Origin: an uncultured Lachnospiraceae bacterium
Lineage (GTDB): Bacteria; Bacillota; Clostridia; Lachnospirales; Lachnospiraceae
Reading direction: 5' to 3'
Assembly: GCA_948473115.1 (NCBI GenBank)
Contig: CAOKWI010000041.1
Coordinates: 1-39,945, forward strand
Length of the DNA stretch: 39,945 nucleotides
A program made the translations under genes and the position numbers. Under the pieces are notes generated by a model. It did no database searches, was not told the DNA's origin, and saw only the letters and a program-made list of their open reading frames with translations. Positions 32,476 to 39,867 of the stretch are shown here, piece by piece; the first letter of the stretch is position 1; each line of letters begins with the position of its first letter.

Positions 32476-32814
32476 ATGGTATTTCATAATGAAGCATTCA
32501 CAATAGACAATCTCTGGGATAAGATCGTGGAGCAGGAGGGTCGGGAATTTCTGACGAAGAAGGGACTGCCCTTCACCTACACGATCAAGGGAGGGGAACT
32601 CTTTACAGACAGGCGGGAGCGTTCCATCACCAGGAGTACCTTTGAGAAAGCCTATGAAAAGCTTCTCCGTGACCAGGTGGGGGAGGGAGCCCCGAAAAGG
32701 ATCGTAGGCCCCAAGACCTTAAACGTGTACGGCGCCCCATATGTCTGGGCGGTGTTTACCGGCATCGGCATGATAGAAGAGGAACTGTATATCCAGGAGG
32801 AAATGCAGTTTTAG
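32476..32814 (+). CDS. Small soluble protein, function unknown
   Basis: The 112-residue protein starts at the ATG at 32476 with AAGGAG 4-5 nt upstream; an in-frame TTG at 32455 is unlikely. It contains LWDKIVEQEGREFLTKKGLP, FTYTIKGGELFTDRRERSIT, RSTFEKAYEKLLRDQVGEG and GAPYVWAVFTGIGMIEE. The order of TKxGLPFTYxI, then SRSxFEKAY, then a glycine-rich GPxTLNVYGAPY is one I have seen in short clostridial proteins, which may bind DNA. I cannot assign a function. It converges with the polytopic membrane-protein gene with 28 bp between. Confidence 0.68.
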   Translation: MVFHNEAFTIDNLWDKIVEQEGREFLTKKGLPFTYTIKGGELFTDRRERSITRSTFEKAYEKLLRDQVGEGAPKRIVGPKTLNVYGAPYVWAVFTGIGMIEEELYIQEEMQF

Positions 32815-32842
32815 AAGAAATGCAATTTCCGGCGGGCGCATT

Positions 32843-34891
32843 CTACAACCAGAAGGCGATCAGGTACCTCACCCTGGAGTACAGGTCGGATCTGGTATCC
32901 ATCAGGGAACTGCCTGTATCCAGGAAAAAGAACATTCCCTGAAACAGTACCTCCGTCACAAAACAGATCAACAGCAAAGTGATGAGCCATTTCCTTGTGG
33001 AAGGGGTCGTCATTTTTTTTGTGCAGGCTATGATCCAGACACAGAGCAATGCTGCAAGCATTACGAATAGCGAGAAATCATTGAAATAGCGCCACAGGAG
33101 ACCGGACATTTCCGTGTCCGCCACCAGGATCACAAAAGCAGCGGCCAGACTGCTTACGGATAAGGCGCGGGGAAGCCTGTAACCGGTATCGATATGGGGT
33201 TTCAGGAAAAGCGCGGGGATTGCCGCCCATGCAAACAGGTGCGTGGCAAGGATGCCGCCGGGGGTATACTCCTGGATGGTAACGCCCATGTACTGTGTGG
33301 TGGTGTACAGCGCCTCTGCGAAAGGAAAATCCGTGATCAGCCTCATGGGCTGGATCAGGTAGACGAATAGTCCCAGGGGGATCCGTCCCCATACCCAGCC
33401 GCGGTATCTCATGTCGTTGGTGGTCAGGTTGTAGGAAGCGCCGAAATCAAAGACAGAGCCGAAACGGGCATAATTATAATACATAAAAAAGGCAGCCATC
33501 AGGATCACAGGCACGGCAGCGGCGACAACAGCCTGCCTGCCCTCCTTCTTCCGGTAAAAATCCCGGGAAAACAGGTATCTGCGAAAGAGGATGACGGGAA
33601 AGACCGCGAACAGGATAAGCTGAGGGCGGCATCCCACTGTCAGCGCCGTCAGGAGAGCGCCTGCAGCCAGGTATTTCAGGGAGATACGGTCTTTTCCGTC
33701 CGCCCGGAGAAAACAGAAGAGCCCCAACATACCCATGGCCAGACCCGTGACAATGGGGAGATGGTACAGGTCGGGACGTTTTGCCATATAGATCAGGTTG
33801 CTGCCCAGAAGGAAGGTCTCCGCAGTCAGGAACCAGGTGCCCAGGGAGAGGCCGGGGAACCATTTTTTGACAAACTCATGCAAAGTGCCGAGTATGCCCA
33901 AAAGCAGCAATACCAGCGCGAAAAACACGGCGATGTGGTTGGGAAGTGCGCCGCCTGTCAGTACATGGTAGGGAAAATGGAACAGCAGCACGGGAACCAC
34001 GCCGAAATAGACATAATATTTTCCCTCGAAGTAGGCGGTATCCCAGAGATAGGTGGCATTGTTCCGGATCATGACATCTCTCCTGTAATCCAGGTCATAG
34101 GGGTTGGTCATGGTGAGAAATGCCTCCGCCGGCTTCTCCAGCAAGGCCACGGATCCCTCCCGCAGGGCTTCCGCAAGCTTCTGGTATTGCCTGTGGTGCT
34201 CCGGTATGCCGCCTGTGTAGCTGGGATCCAGACCCGCCAGCTTCCAGAAGACGGCAATGTGTGCCAGGAACAGAAACGCCAGCATCGCTGTCCGCAGGGG
34301 AGCGGGGATCCGCAGATAGGCGATACGGTAGACAGAGGAAGCCGGCCGGAAAAGGTACAGAAAACTCAGTACAAAATACAGACCTGCCATGCGCAGAAGG
34401 GAAAAGGACAGGGGAATGACAGGGTTCAGGCGTATCTCAATGGAAATGGGGGAGCAGGGCTCCAGATCCGGAAGAAAACGAAGCCCGGTACAGTTTCCGT
34501 ACAGGTGGTAGGTGTAATAGCAGCTCTTTGGCTGGTTGGACCATAATTCCTTTGCGGGCAGGCCGTATTCAAAACTGTGGCCGGCATCCGTGACAGTCTG
34601 ACAGATGGTGGTGACGGTGGGAAGCGTGGGATCCTCGTTGGGGATGGTAATATGAAAGTATACGGATTTCAGTTCCAGATCCAGACCCGGAACGGCGATG
34701 GAATAATCGCCCTCGCCGGAGGAATAAGTGCCGTCCCCGTTGGGAATATAAGCGTCTCCCAAGGTGATCTGCTCCGGGATGATCTCGTGATTGCCAATGG
34801 TCTGCCAGTGCTTGTAATTAAAAAGAAAAAGTTCAGCCAGAAGACTGATCGCCAGGAATAAGAGATAGGGAATGAAACGTTTTCTGCTCAT
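32843..34891 (-). CDS. Polytopic membrane protein, GT-C glycosyltransferase-like
   Basis: The 682-residue protein has one N-terminal helix (LLFLAISLLAELFLFN), then an exposed beta-rich domain at about residues 30-155 (DAYIPNGDGTYSSGEGDYSI, FHITIPNEDPTLPTVTTICQ). About ten to eleven further helices follow (LRMAGLYFVLSFLYLF, TAMLAFLFLAHIAVF, VFFALVLLLLGILGTL, LFAVFPVILFRRY, AVVAAAVPVILMAAFFMYYN, AALLCVWIIACT). The outer loop GGIPEHHRQYQKLAEAL and the general layout recall lipid-linked sugar transferases, but no DxD or Glu motif can be pointed out with certainty. AAAGGA lies 11 nt before the ATG, and TTTTCA with TAAACT 17 nt apart upstream is a possible promoter. No other envelope genes are adjacent. 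Confidence 0.75.
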   Translation of the reverse strand: MSRKRFIPYLLFLAISLLAELFLFNYKHWQTIGNHEIIPEQITLGDAYIPNGDGTYSSGEGDYSIAVPGLDLELKSVYFHITIPNEDPTLPTVTTICQTVTDAGHSFEYGLPAKELWSNQPKSCYYTYHLYGNCTGLRFLPDLEPCSPISIEIRLNPVIPLSFSLLRMAGLYFVLSFLYLFRPASSVYRIAYLRIPAPLRTAMLAFLFLAHIAVFWKLAGLDPSYTGGIPEHHRQYQKLAEALREGSVALLEKPAEAFLTMTNPYDLDYRRDVMIRNNATYLWDTAYFEGKYYVYFGVVPVLLFHFPYHVLTGGALPNHIAVFFALVLLLLGILGTLHEFVKKWFPGLSLGTWFLTAETFLLGSNLIYMAKRPDLYHLPIVTGLAMGMLGLFCFLRADGKDRISLKYLAAGALLTALTVGCRPQLILFAVFPVILFRRYLFSRDFYRKKEGRQAVVAAAVPVILMAAFFMYYNYARFGSVFDFGASYNLTTNDMRYRGWVWGRIPLGLFVYLIQPMRLITDFPFAEALYTTTQYMGVTIQEYTPGGILATHLFAWAAIPALFLKPHIDTGYRLPRALSVSSLAAAFVILVADTEMSGLLWRYFNDFSLFVMLAALLCVWIIACTKKMTTPSTRKWLITLLLICFVTEVLFQGMFFFLDTGSSLMDTRSDLYSRVRYLIAFWL

Positions 34892-34966
34892 GGGGTAGGA
34901 AATCCTTTCGGCTTTTTCATTGGTAACTTTAGTTTAACATATCCTGAAAAAAATGAAAAGTTTGAA

Positions 34967-34996
34967 TTGACTTTTGAAGTGGAACTGTGATATATT
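34967..34996 (+). promoter_or_regulatory. Distal promoter candidate for the speD operon
   Basis: TTGACT (34967-34972), 18 nt and TATATT (34991-34996) preceded by TGA form a good extended -10 promoter. It would give a 355-nt leader containing two small hairpins, GGCAAC/GTTGCC near 35045 and TTGAG/CTCAA near 35068, before the domain at 35215. No gene is seen in 34892-35214. Confidence 0.5.
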
Positions 34997-35168
34997 TTGA
35001 ACGTATGGAAAACAGACAGTTGAGGGTCTTCCATGCAAATATTTTGGCAACTGTGTTGCCTTATTGATTGAGTTAAAAGCTCAAATTTTATAAGTTGGTC
35101 ACTATAAACCAGTGCTGATGCATACCTAACTTGTGAAACGGTCAATAAGAGTAGTAAAAGTAAAATAT

Positions 35169-35198
35169 TTGCTATATAGACTCTAAAAACCATATATC
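35169..35198 (+). promoter_or_regulatory. Proximal promoter candidate for the speD operon
   Basis: TTGCTA (35169-35174), 18 nt and TATATC (35193-35198). A transcript would start near 35205, ten bases before the first arm of the leader domain, as expected for a riboswitch transcript. The motif is weaker than the distal one. Confidence 0.4.
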
Positions 35199-35214
35199 TG
35201 TTTTTTCATATCCG

Positions 35215-35278
35215 TTGTTCTGCCCTGACAGGGGCACGACAGACAGGGAAACGAAACGTAACAGGACTTTCAGGACAA
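35215..35278 (+). ncRNA. Candidate riboswitch or attenuator domain in the speD leader
   Basis: TTGTTCTG (35215-35222) can pair with CAGGACAA (35271-35278) by eight base pairs, one of them G-U, closing a 64-nt domain. The interior can form CCCTG (35223-35227) with CAGGG (35244-35248), or alternatively GCCC with GGGC. ACAGG or TCAGG occurs four times, at 35229, 35244 minus one, 35261 and 35270. The 3' closing arm shares GACAA with the left arm of the following terminator, so the two helices exclude each other. In this model a ligand that stabilises the domain would allow read-through. It does not match SAM, guanidine, preQ1, THF, c-di-GMP or ZTP consensus motifs that I can recall. A polyamine or S-adenosylmethionine-related ligand is an inference from the operon. 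Confidence 0.5.
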
Positions 35279-35306
35279 GTGATGGTAAGTGCACTTGTCT
35301 TTTTTT
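35274..35306 (+). terminator. Intrinsic terminator inside the speD leader
   Basis: GACAAGTG (35274-35281) pairs with CACTTGTC (35292-35299) around a 10-nt loop and is followed by seven T. No plus-strand gene precedes it within 2.4 kb, so it must act on the speD leader transcript. It ends 52 nt before the speD start codon. Confidence 0.8.
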
Positions 35307-35358
35307 GATGCGCAGTCTTTCCTGCTGGAATACTGAATTGGATGGAAATGAGGATGCC

Positions 35359-36117
35359 ATGAGCGATAAGATCTCTCTGTATGGATTTAACAATCTGACC
35401 AAATCATTGAGTTTTAATATTTATGATGTCTGCTATGCGAAGACGCAGCGTGAGCAGAAGGATTATATTGCCTATATAGACCAGCAGTATAACTCCGAGC
35501 GTCTGGTCAAGCTGCTCACCAACGTGACGGATATGATCGGCGCCCATGTGCTGAATATTTCCAGCCAGGATTATGAGCCACAGGGCAGTTCCGTGACGAT
35601 CCTGATCGGCGAGAAGAGCAAGATTCCCGCCGGGGATACGACGGTGGCGCATCTGGACAAGAGCCATATCACGGTGCATACGTACCCGGAATATCATCCG
35701 GAAACCTGCCTTGCCACCTTTCGCGTGGACATCGATGTGGCTACCTGCGGGGAGATCACGCCCCTGTCAACGCTGGACTATCTGATCGGTTCCTTTGACT
35801 CGGATATCATCACCATGGATTACAGGGTGAGGGGGTTTACAAGGGATCTGGGCGGGCATAAACTGTTTATGGATCACCGGATTACTTCCATTCAGGATTA
35901 TATTGCGGGAGAGACGCGGCAAAAGTATGATGCGGTGGATATCAATGTATATGAGGCAAATATTTTCCACACGAAAATGTTGATCAAGGAGATTGACCTG
36001 CAGAATTATCTGTTTAACAGTGATGTCTATGAACTGCCGCCGAAAGTCAGACTGGAGATTATGGATAACCTGCGCAGGGAGATGATAGAGATTTTCAGCG
36101 GCAGGAATGTGTACTAA
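35359..36117 (+). CDS. speD: S-adenosylmethionine decarboxylase proenzyme
   Basis: SpeD decarboxylates S-adenosylmethionine to give the aminopropyl donor for spermidine. The 252-residue proenzyme is the E. coli-like class. Self-cleavage before Ser102 in LDKSHITVHTYPE makes the pyruvoyl cofactor. The catalytic Cys130 in ATCGEITPL is 28 residues on, the same spacing as in E. coli. The N-terminal KISLYGFNNLTKSLSFNIYD and the C-terminal YELPPKVRLEIMDNLRREMI also fit. The start is the ATG at 35359 with GAGG upstream; the frame is open for 48 more codons but that region is the structured leader. It is the first gene of the polyamine operon. Confidence 0.95.
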   Translation: MSDKISLYGFNNLTKSLSFNIYDVCYAKTQREQKDYIAYIDQQYNSERLVKLLTNVTDMIGAHVLNISSQDYEPQGSSVTILIGEKSKIPAGDTTVAHLDKSHITVHTYPEYHPETCLATFRVDIDVATCGEITPLSTLDYLIGSFDSDIITMDYRVRGFTRDLGGHKLFMDHRITSIQDYIAGETRQKYDAVDINVYEANIFHTKMLIKEIDLQNYLFNSDVYELPPKVRLEIMDNLRREMIEIFSGRNVY

Positions 36118-36199
36118 TGCTCCATTTACCAGTTGGGCAGGCAAAAATGTGTAATGAATCGGTAAATGACAGGCGGGTATCTCAGAAGGAAGAAAAGGC

Positions 36200-37660
36200 A
36201 TGGGTCGGTTTAATCAGGAAAGGGCGCCCATCTACGAGGCGCTGGAGGAGTTTAGAAGGAACAGGATTGTTCCCTTTGACGTGCCGGGACATAAGAGGGG
36301 CAGGGGTAATCCGGAACTGATAGAATTGCTGGGGCAGCAGTGTGTGAGTATCGACGTGAACTCCATGAAACCCCTGGACAATCTGTGTCATCCCGTCTCC
36401 GTGATCCGTGAGGCGGAGGAGATGGTGGCGGAGGCCTTTGGCGCGGCATACGCCTTCCTGATGGTGGGCGGAACCACTTCCTCCGTGCAGAGTATGGTGC
36501 TCAGCGTCTGTAAAAAGGGGGACAAGATCATTCTGCCCAGAAATGTCCACAGGAGCGTGATCAACGCGCTGGTGCTGAACGGCGCGATTCCTATTTACGT
36601 CAATCCGGATATGGACAGCAGGCTTGGTATCGCCCTGGGCATGAAGGTGTCCCAGGTGGAAAAGACCATTCGGGAGAATCCCGATGCGGTGGCGGTGGTG
36701 GTGAACAATCCCACGTATTACGGGATCTGTTCGGATCTGCGGAGCATTGTGAGGCTGGCCCATGCCCATGGGATGAAGGTCCTTGTGGATGAAGCCCATG
36801 GAACCCATTTCTATTTCGGGGAGAATATGCCCGTTTCCGCCATGGAAGCAGGTGCGGATATGGCTTCCGTCAGTATGCACAAATCCGGCGGAAGCCTGAC
36901 CCAGAGTTCCTTCCTGCTGACGGGGCCGGACATGCATCCCGGGTATGTGCGGCAGATTATCAACCTGACCCAGACCACCAGCGCCTCCTATCTGCTTTTG
37001 GCAAGCCTGGATATTTCCAGGAGGAACCTGGCGCTGCGGGGAAGGGAAGAATTTCGCAAGGTGACGGCGCTGGCGGAGTACGCAAGGGGAGAGATCAACC
37101 GGATCGGCGGGTATTACGCATACACGCCGGAACTGATCAATCGGGACAGCATTTATGACCTTGACCAGACGAAGCTGACGGTCAATACGCTGGGGATTGG
37201 ACTTGCCGGTATCGAAGTATACGATATTCTGCGGGATGAGTATGACATCCAGATGGAGCTGGGGGATATCGCCAACGTCCTGGCCTATCTCTCCATCGGC
37301 GACAGGGAGCGGGACATAGAGAGGCTGATCAGCGCGCTGGTGGAGATCCGGCGGAAGTACGGCAGGGATAACACGGGAATGTTCACCCAGGAATATATAG
37401 AGCCCAGGGTTGCCGTTTCCCCACAGAGCGCTTTCTACGCGGAGAAGGAATCCCTTCCGCTGAGGGAGACGCAAGGACGTATCTGCAGCGAATTTGTCAT
37501 GTGCTATCCCCCCGGGATCCCGATTCTGGCGCCGGGGGAGGAGATTACGGCGGATATCCTGGAATATATTGCCTACGCAAAGGACAAGGGATGCTCCATG
37601 ACGGGGCCTGAGGATGCGGATATTGAGAGACTGAATGTGTTAAAGGAAATAGTGTTTTGA
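36200..37660 (+). CDS. speA: Arginine/lysine/ornithine decarboxylase (compact SpeA type)
   Basis: The 486-residue fold-type-I PLP enzyme is the short Bacillus SpeA type without the N-terminal response-regulator domain of E. coli enzymes. Key parts are FDVPGHKRGRGNPELIELLG (26-45), FLMVGGTTSSVQSM, the PLP-phosphate DEAHGTH with Asp198, and Lys228 in SMHKSGGSLTQSS that binds PLP. The C-terminal domain has PPGIPILAPGEEI. It probably makes agmatine from arginine, but lysine or ornithine cannot be excluded from sequence. GAAGG and AAAGG lie upstream of the ATG. It sits 82 nt after speD and 18 nt before speE, so the set makes a diamine and then spermidine; agmatinase or agmatine deiminase genes are not in view. 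Confidence 0.93.
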   Translation: MGRFNQERAPIYEALEEFRRNRIVPFDVPGHKRGRGNPELIELLGQQCVSIDVNSMKPLDNLCHPVSVIREAEEMVAEAFGAAYAFLMVGGTTSSVQSMVLSVCKKGDKIILPRNVHRSVINALVLNGAIPIYVNPDMDSRLGIALGMKVSQVEKTIRENPDAVAVVVNNPTYYGICSDLRSIVRLAHAHGMKVLVDEAHGTHFYFGENMPVSAMEAGADMASVSMHKSGGSLTQSSFLLTGPDMHPGYVRQIINLTQTTSASYLLLASLDISRRNLALRGREEFRKVTALAEYARGEINRIGGYYAYTPELINRDSIYDLDQTKLTVNTLGIGLAGIEVYDILRDEYDIQMELGDIANVLAYLSIGDRERDIERLISALVEIRRKYGRDNTGMFTQEYIEPRVAVSPQSAFYAEKESLPLRETQGRICSEFVMCYPPGIPILAPGEEITADILEYIAYAKDKGCSMTGPEDADIERLNVLKEIVF

Positions 37661-37678
37661 GGAAAAGGAGGGTTTCCT

Positions 37679-38539
37679 ATGGAATTATGGTTTTCGGAAC
37701 CGCACACACCAAATGTGAAATTGTCTATTCGGGTGGATCGGCAGCTGTACAGCGGACAGAGCGAGCTGCAGCAGATCGAGGTGTTTGAGTCGCCGGAGTT
37801 TGGACGTTTCCTGGTGCTTGACGGCTACATTATGCTGACGGAGAAGGATGAGTTTATCTACCATGAGATGATAGCCCATGTGCCCATGGCAGTCCATCCC
37901 CATGTAAAAAAGGTTCTTGTGATCGGCGCGGGGGACGGCGGAGCGGTGAGGGAGCTGGTGCGCTATCCCGAGATCGAGCGGATCGACCTGGTGGAGATCG
38001 ACGAGGAAGTGATCAAGGTATGTATGGATTATCTGCCCAGTGTTTCCTGCGAAATGCGCAATGAAAAGGTGAAGATCCATATTGAGGACGGCCTGAAATA
38101 TGTGCGGTCAAAGGAAGATGAGTATGATCTGATTATCGTGGATTCCACGGATCCCTTTGGTCCCGGGGAAGGGCTGTTTACCAAGGAGTTTTACGGGAAC
38201 TGTTACAAGGCGTTGAAAGAGGACGGCATCATGGTGAATCAGCATGAAAGCCCTTTTTACGAGACCGATGCCACAGCCTGTATGCGCGCCCATAAGCGGA
38301 TCGTGGAGAGTTTTCCCATCAGCCGTGTCTACCAGGCCCACATTCCCACGTACCCTTCCGGGCACTGGTTGTTCGGGTTCGCGTCCAAGAAGTATCATCC
38401 GGTGCACGACCTGGATACGGAGCGATGGCTGGCCAGGGGGCTGGAAACGAGATATTATACGCCAAAGCTGCATGAGGGAGCTTTCTGCCTTCCCGCCTAT
38501 GTGGAGAAGCTGCTCCGGAAGGTGGAGGTACACGGTTAA
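37679..38539 (+). CDS. speE: Polyamine aminopropyltransferase (spermidine synthase)
   Basis: SpeE moves the aminopropyl group of decarboxylated S-adenosylmethionine to putrescine, giving spermidine and methylthioadenosine. The 286-residue length is typical. It has an N-terminal beta domain (LWFSEPHTPNVKLSIRVDRQ, LYSGQSELQQIEVFESPEFG, LVLDGYIMLTEKDEFIYHEM) and a Rossmann fold with VIGAGDGGAVRE (81-92). The catalytic VDSTDPFGPG has Asp155 and Asp158. AGGAGGG lies 8 nt before the ATG. It is 18 nt after speA, and a 65-nt spacer holding a short decayed fragment separates it from the dehydrogenase gene. Confidence 0.96.
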   Translation: MELWFSEPHTPNVKLSIRVDRQLYSGQSELQQIEVFESPEFGRFLVLDGYIMLTEKDEFIYHEMIAHVPMAVHPHVKKVLVIGAGDGGAVRELVRYPEIERIDLVEIDEEVIKVCMDYLPSVSCEMRNEKVKIHIEDGLKYVRSKEDEYDLIIVDSTDPFGPGEGLFTKEFYGNCYKALKEDGIMVNQHESPFYETDATACMRAHKRIVESFPISRVYQAHIPTYPSGHWLFGFASKKYHPVHDLDTERWLARGLETRYYTPKLHEGAFCLPAYVEKLLRKVEVHG

Positions 38540-38554
38540 GGGACTGTATCAAAC

Positions 38555-38583
38555 GGCAAGTTATTTATGATTCGATGTACTAA
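38555..38583 (+). repeat. Coding-like fragment homologous to the right edge of the window
   Basis: The segment 38560-38583 matches the reverse complement of 39890-39913 at 22 of 24 bases, and GGCAAG just before it is also shared, across a 12-nt gap. Read in one frame it gives NGKLFMIRCTKT; the other copy gives SGKSYGWLLIIRCTKN. It lies in the speE-dehydrogenase spacer. Confidence 0.6.
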
Positions 38584-38604
38584 AACAGCGAAAGGAAGGG
38601 GAAA

Positions 38605-39867
38605 ATGGCTAAAATAGTAATCATAGGCTGCGGCGGCGTTGCCTCCGTGGCGATCCAGAAATGTGCAGGGAAAGCGGATGTTTTTTCAGAGATCTGCATT
38701 GCCAGCCGCACGGTGAGTAAGTGTGACGCGCTGAAAGCGAAGCTGGATGCCCAGGGAACGAAGGCTGTTGTGACCACGGCGGCTGTGAACGCGGATGATG
38801 TGGAGGATCTGATCCGGCTGATCAAAAGGGAGCAGCCCCAGGCGGTTCTGAATCTGGCGCTGCCCTATCAGGATCTGACCATCATGGACGCCTGCCTTGC
38901 CTGCGGCGTGGACTATATCGATACTGCAAATTATGAGGCAGAAGACACGGAAGACCCTAAATGGCGGGCGGTTTACGAGAAGCGCTGCAGGGAGAAGGGC
39001 TTTACGGCATATTTTGATTATTCCTGGCAGTGGGCGTACAGGGAACGGTTTGAGAAGGCGGGGATCACCGCGCTCCTGGGCAGTGGGTTTGACCCCGGTG
39101 TGACCGGCGTGTTCTCAGCGTATGCGCTGAAACATTATTTTGACGAGATCCACTATATTGATATCATGGACTGTAACGGCGGCGACCACGGTTATCCCTT
39201 TGCCACGAATTTTAACCCTGAGATCAACCTGCGGGAGGTTTCCGCCAACGGGTCTTATTGGGAGAACGGCCGCTGGGTGGAGACAAAGCCCATGGAAATC
39301 AAGAGGGAGTATGACTTTGCACAGGTGGGAAGGAAGGATATGTACCTGCTTCACCATGAGGAGATCGAATCGCTGGCGCAGAACATTCCCGGCATCAAGA
39401 GGATCCGGTTCTTTATGACCTTCGGACAGAGCTACCTGACCCACATGAAATGCCTGGAAAATGTGGGTATGCTGCGCACTGATCCGGTGATGTTCGAGGG
39501 AAGGGAGATTGTGCCCATCCAGTTTCTGAAAGCCTTGCTGCCGGATCCTGCCTCCCTGGGTCCCCGCACGGTGGGAAAGACCAACATCGGCTGTATCTTT
39601 ACCGGCGTGAAGGACGGCAAAGAGAAGGCTGTCTATATTTACAATGTCTGCGACCATCAGGAGTGTTACCGGGAACTGGGCTCCCAGGCGATCTCATACA
39701 CCACGGGCGTTCCCGCCATGATCGGTGCCATGCTGGTACTGAACGGCGCCTGGAAAAAGCCCGGCGTATTCAATGTGGAAGAGTTTGATCCGGATCCCTT
39801 CATGGAGGCTTTGAATGAGTACGGCCTGCCCTGGGTGGTGGAGGAGGATCCTGTGCCGGTGGAGTAA
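38605..39867 (+). CDS. Saccharopine dehydrogenase-family protein, likely carboxynorspermidine synthase
   Basis: The 420-residue protein has an N-terminal NAD(P)-binding fold, MAKIVIIGCGGVASVAIQKC with GCGGVA at 8-13. It also has QAVLNLALPYQDLTIMDACL, YIDTANYEAEDTEDPKW, a middle segment LLGSGFDPGVTGVFSAYALK, and MDCNGGDHGYPFATNFNPEI. These last blocks are typical of carboxynorspermidine/carboxyspermidine dehydrogenase, which joins aspartate semialdehyde to a diamine. The product would need carboxynorspermidine decarboxylase (nspC), probably encoded to the right of the window. AAGGAAGGGG precedes the ATG. Being in the same operon as speD and speE makes it part of polyamine synthesis, possibly a second route to spermidine. 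A lysine-pathway saccharopine dehydrogenase is less likely. Confidence 0.88.
   Translation: MAKIVIIGCGGVASVAIQKCAGKADVFSEICIASRTVSKCDALKAKLDAQGTKAVVTTAAVNADDVEDLIRLIKREQPQAVLNLALPYQDLTIMDACLACGVDYIDTANYEAEDTEDPKWRAVYEKRCREKGFTAYFDYSWQWAYRERFEKAGITALLGSGFDPGVTGVFSAYALKHYFDEIHYIDIMDCNGGDHGYPFATNFNPEINLREVSANGSYWENGRWVETKPMEIKREYDFAQVGRKDMYLLHHEEIESLAQNIPGIKRIRFFMTFGQSYLTHMKCLENVGMLRTDPVMFEGREIVPIQFLKALLPDPASLGPRTVGKTNIGCIFTGVKDGKEKAVYIYNVCDHQECYRELGSQAISYTTGVPAMIGAMLVLNGAWKKPGVFNVEEFDPDPFMEALNEYGLPWVVEEDPVPVE

Noticed and set aside
34888..35193. 101-codon minus-strand frame with a hydrophobic start that overlaps the membrane-protein gene by 4 bp
   Set aside because: The overlap is tempting, but there is no ribosome site, the composition is that of random AT-rich DNA, and it would lie antisense to the speD leader and promoters.
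35262..35285. Resemblance of TCAGGACAAG in the speD leader to the guanidine-III riboswitch
   Set aside because: Only about ten bases match; the rest of that small pseudoknot and the usual guanidine-export context are missing.
35215..35358. In-frame N-terminal extension of speD
   Set aside because: The extra 48 codons have no SpeD similarity and coincide with the terminator and paired leader; the ATG at 35359 gives the family length.
36182..37474. 430-codon minus-strand open frame across speA
   Set aside because: It mirrors a clear PLP decarboxylase on the plus strand; the His/Gln-rich translation has no domain and is a codon-bias shadow.
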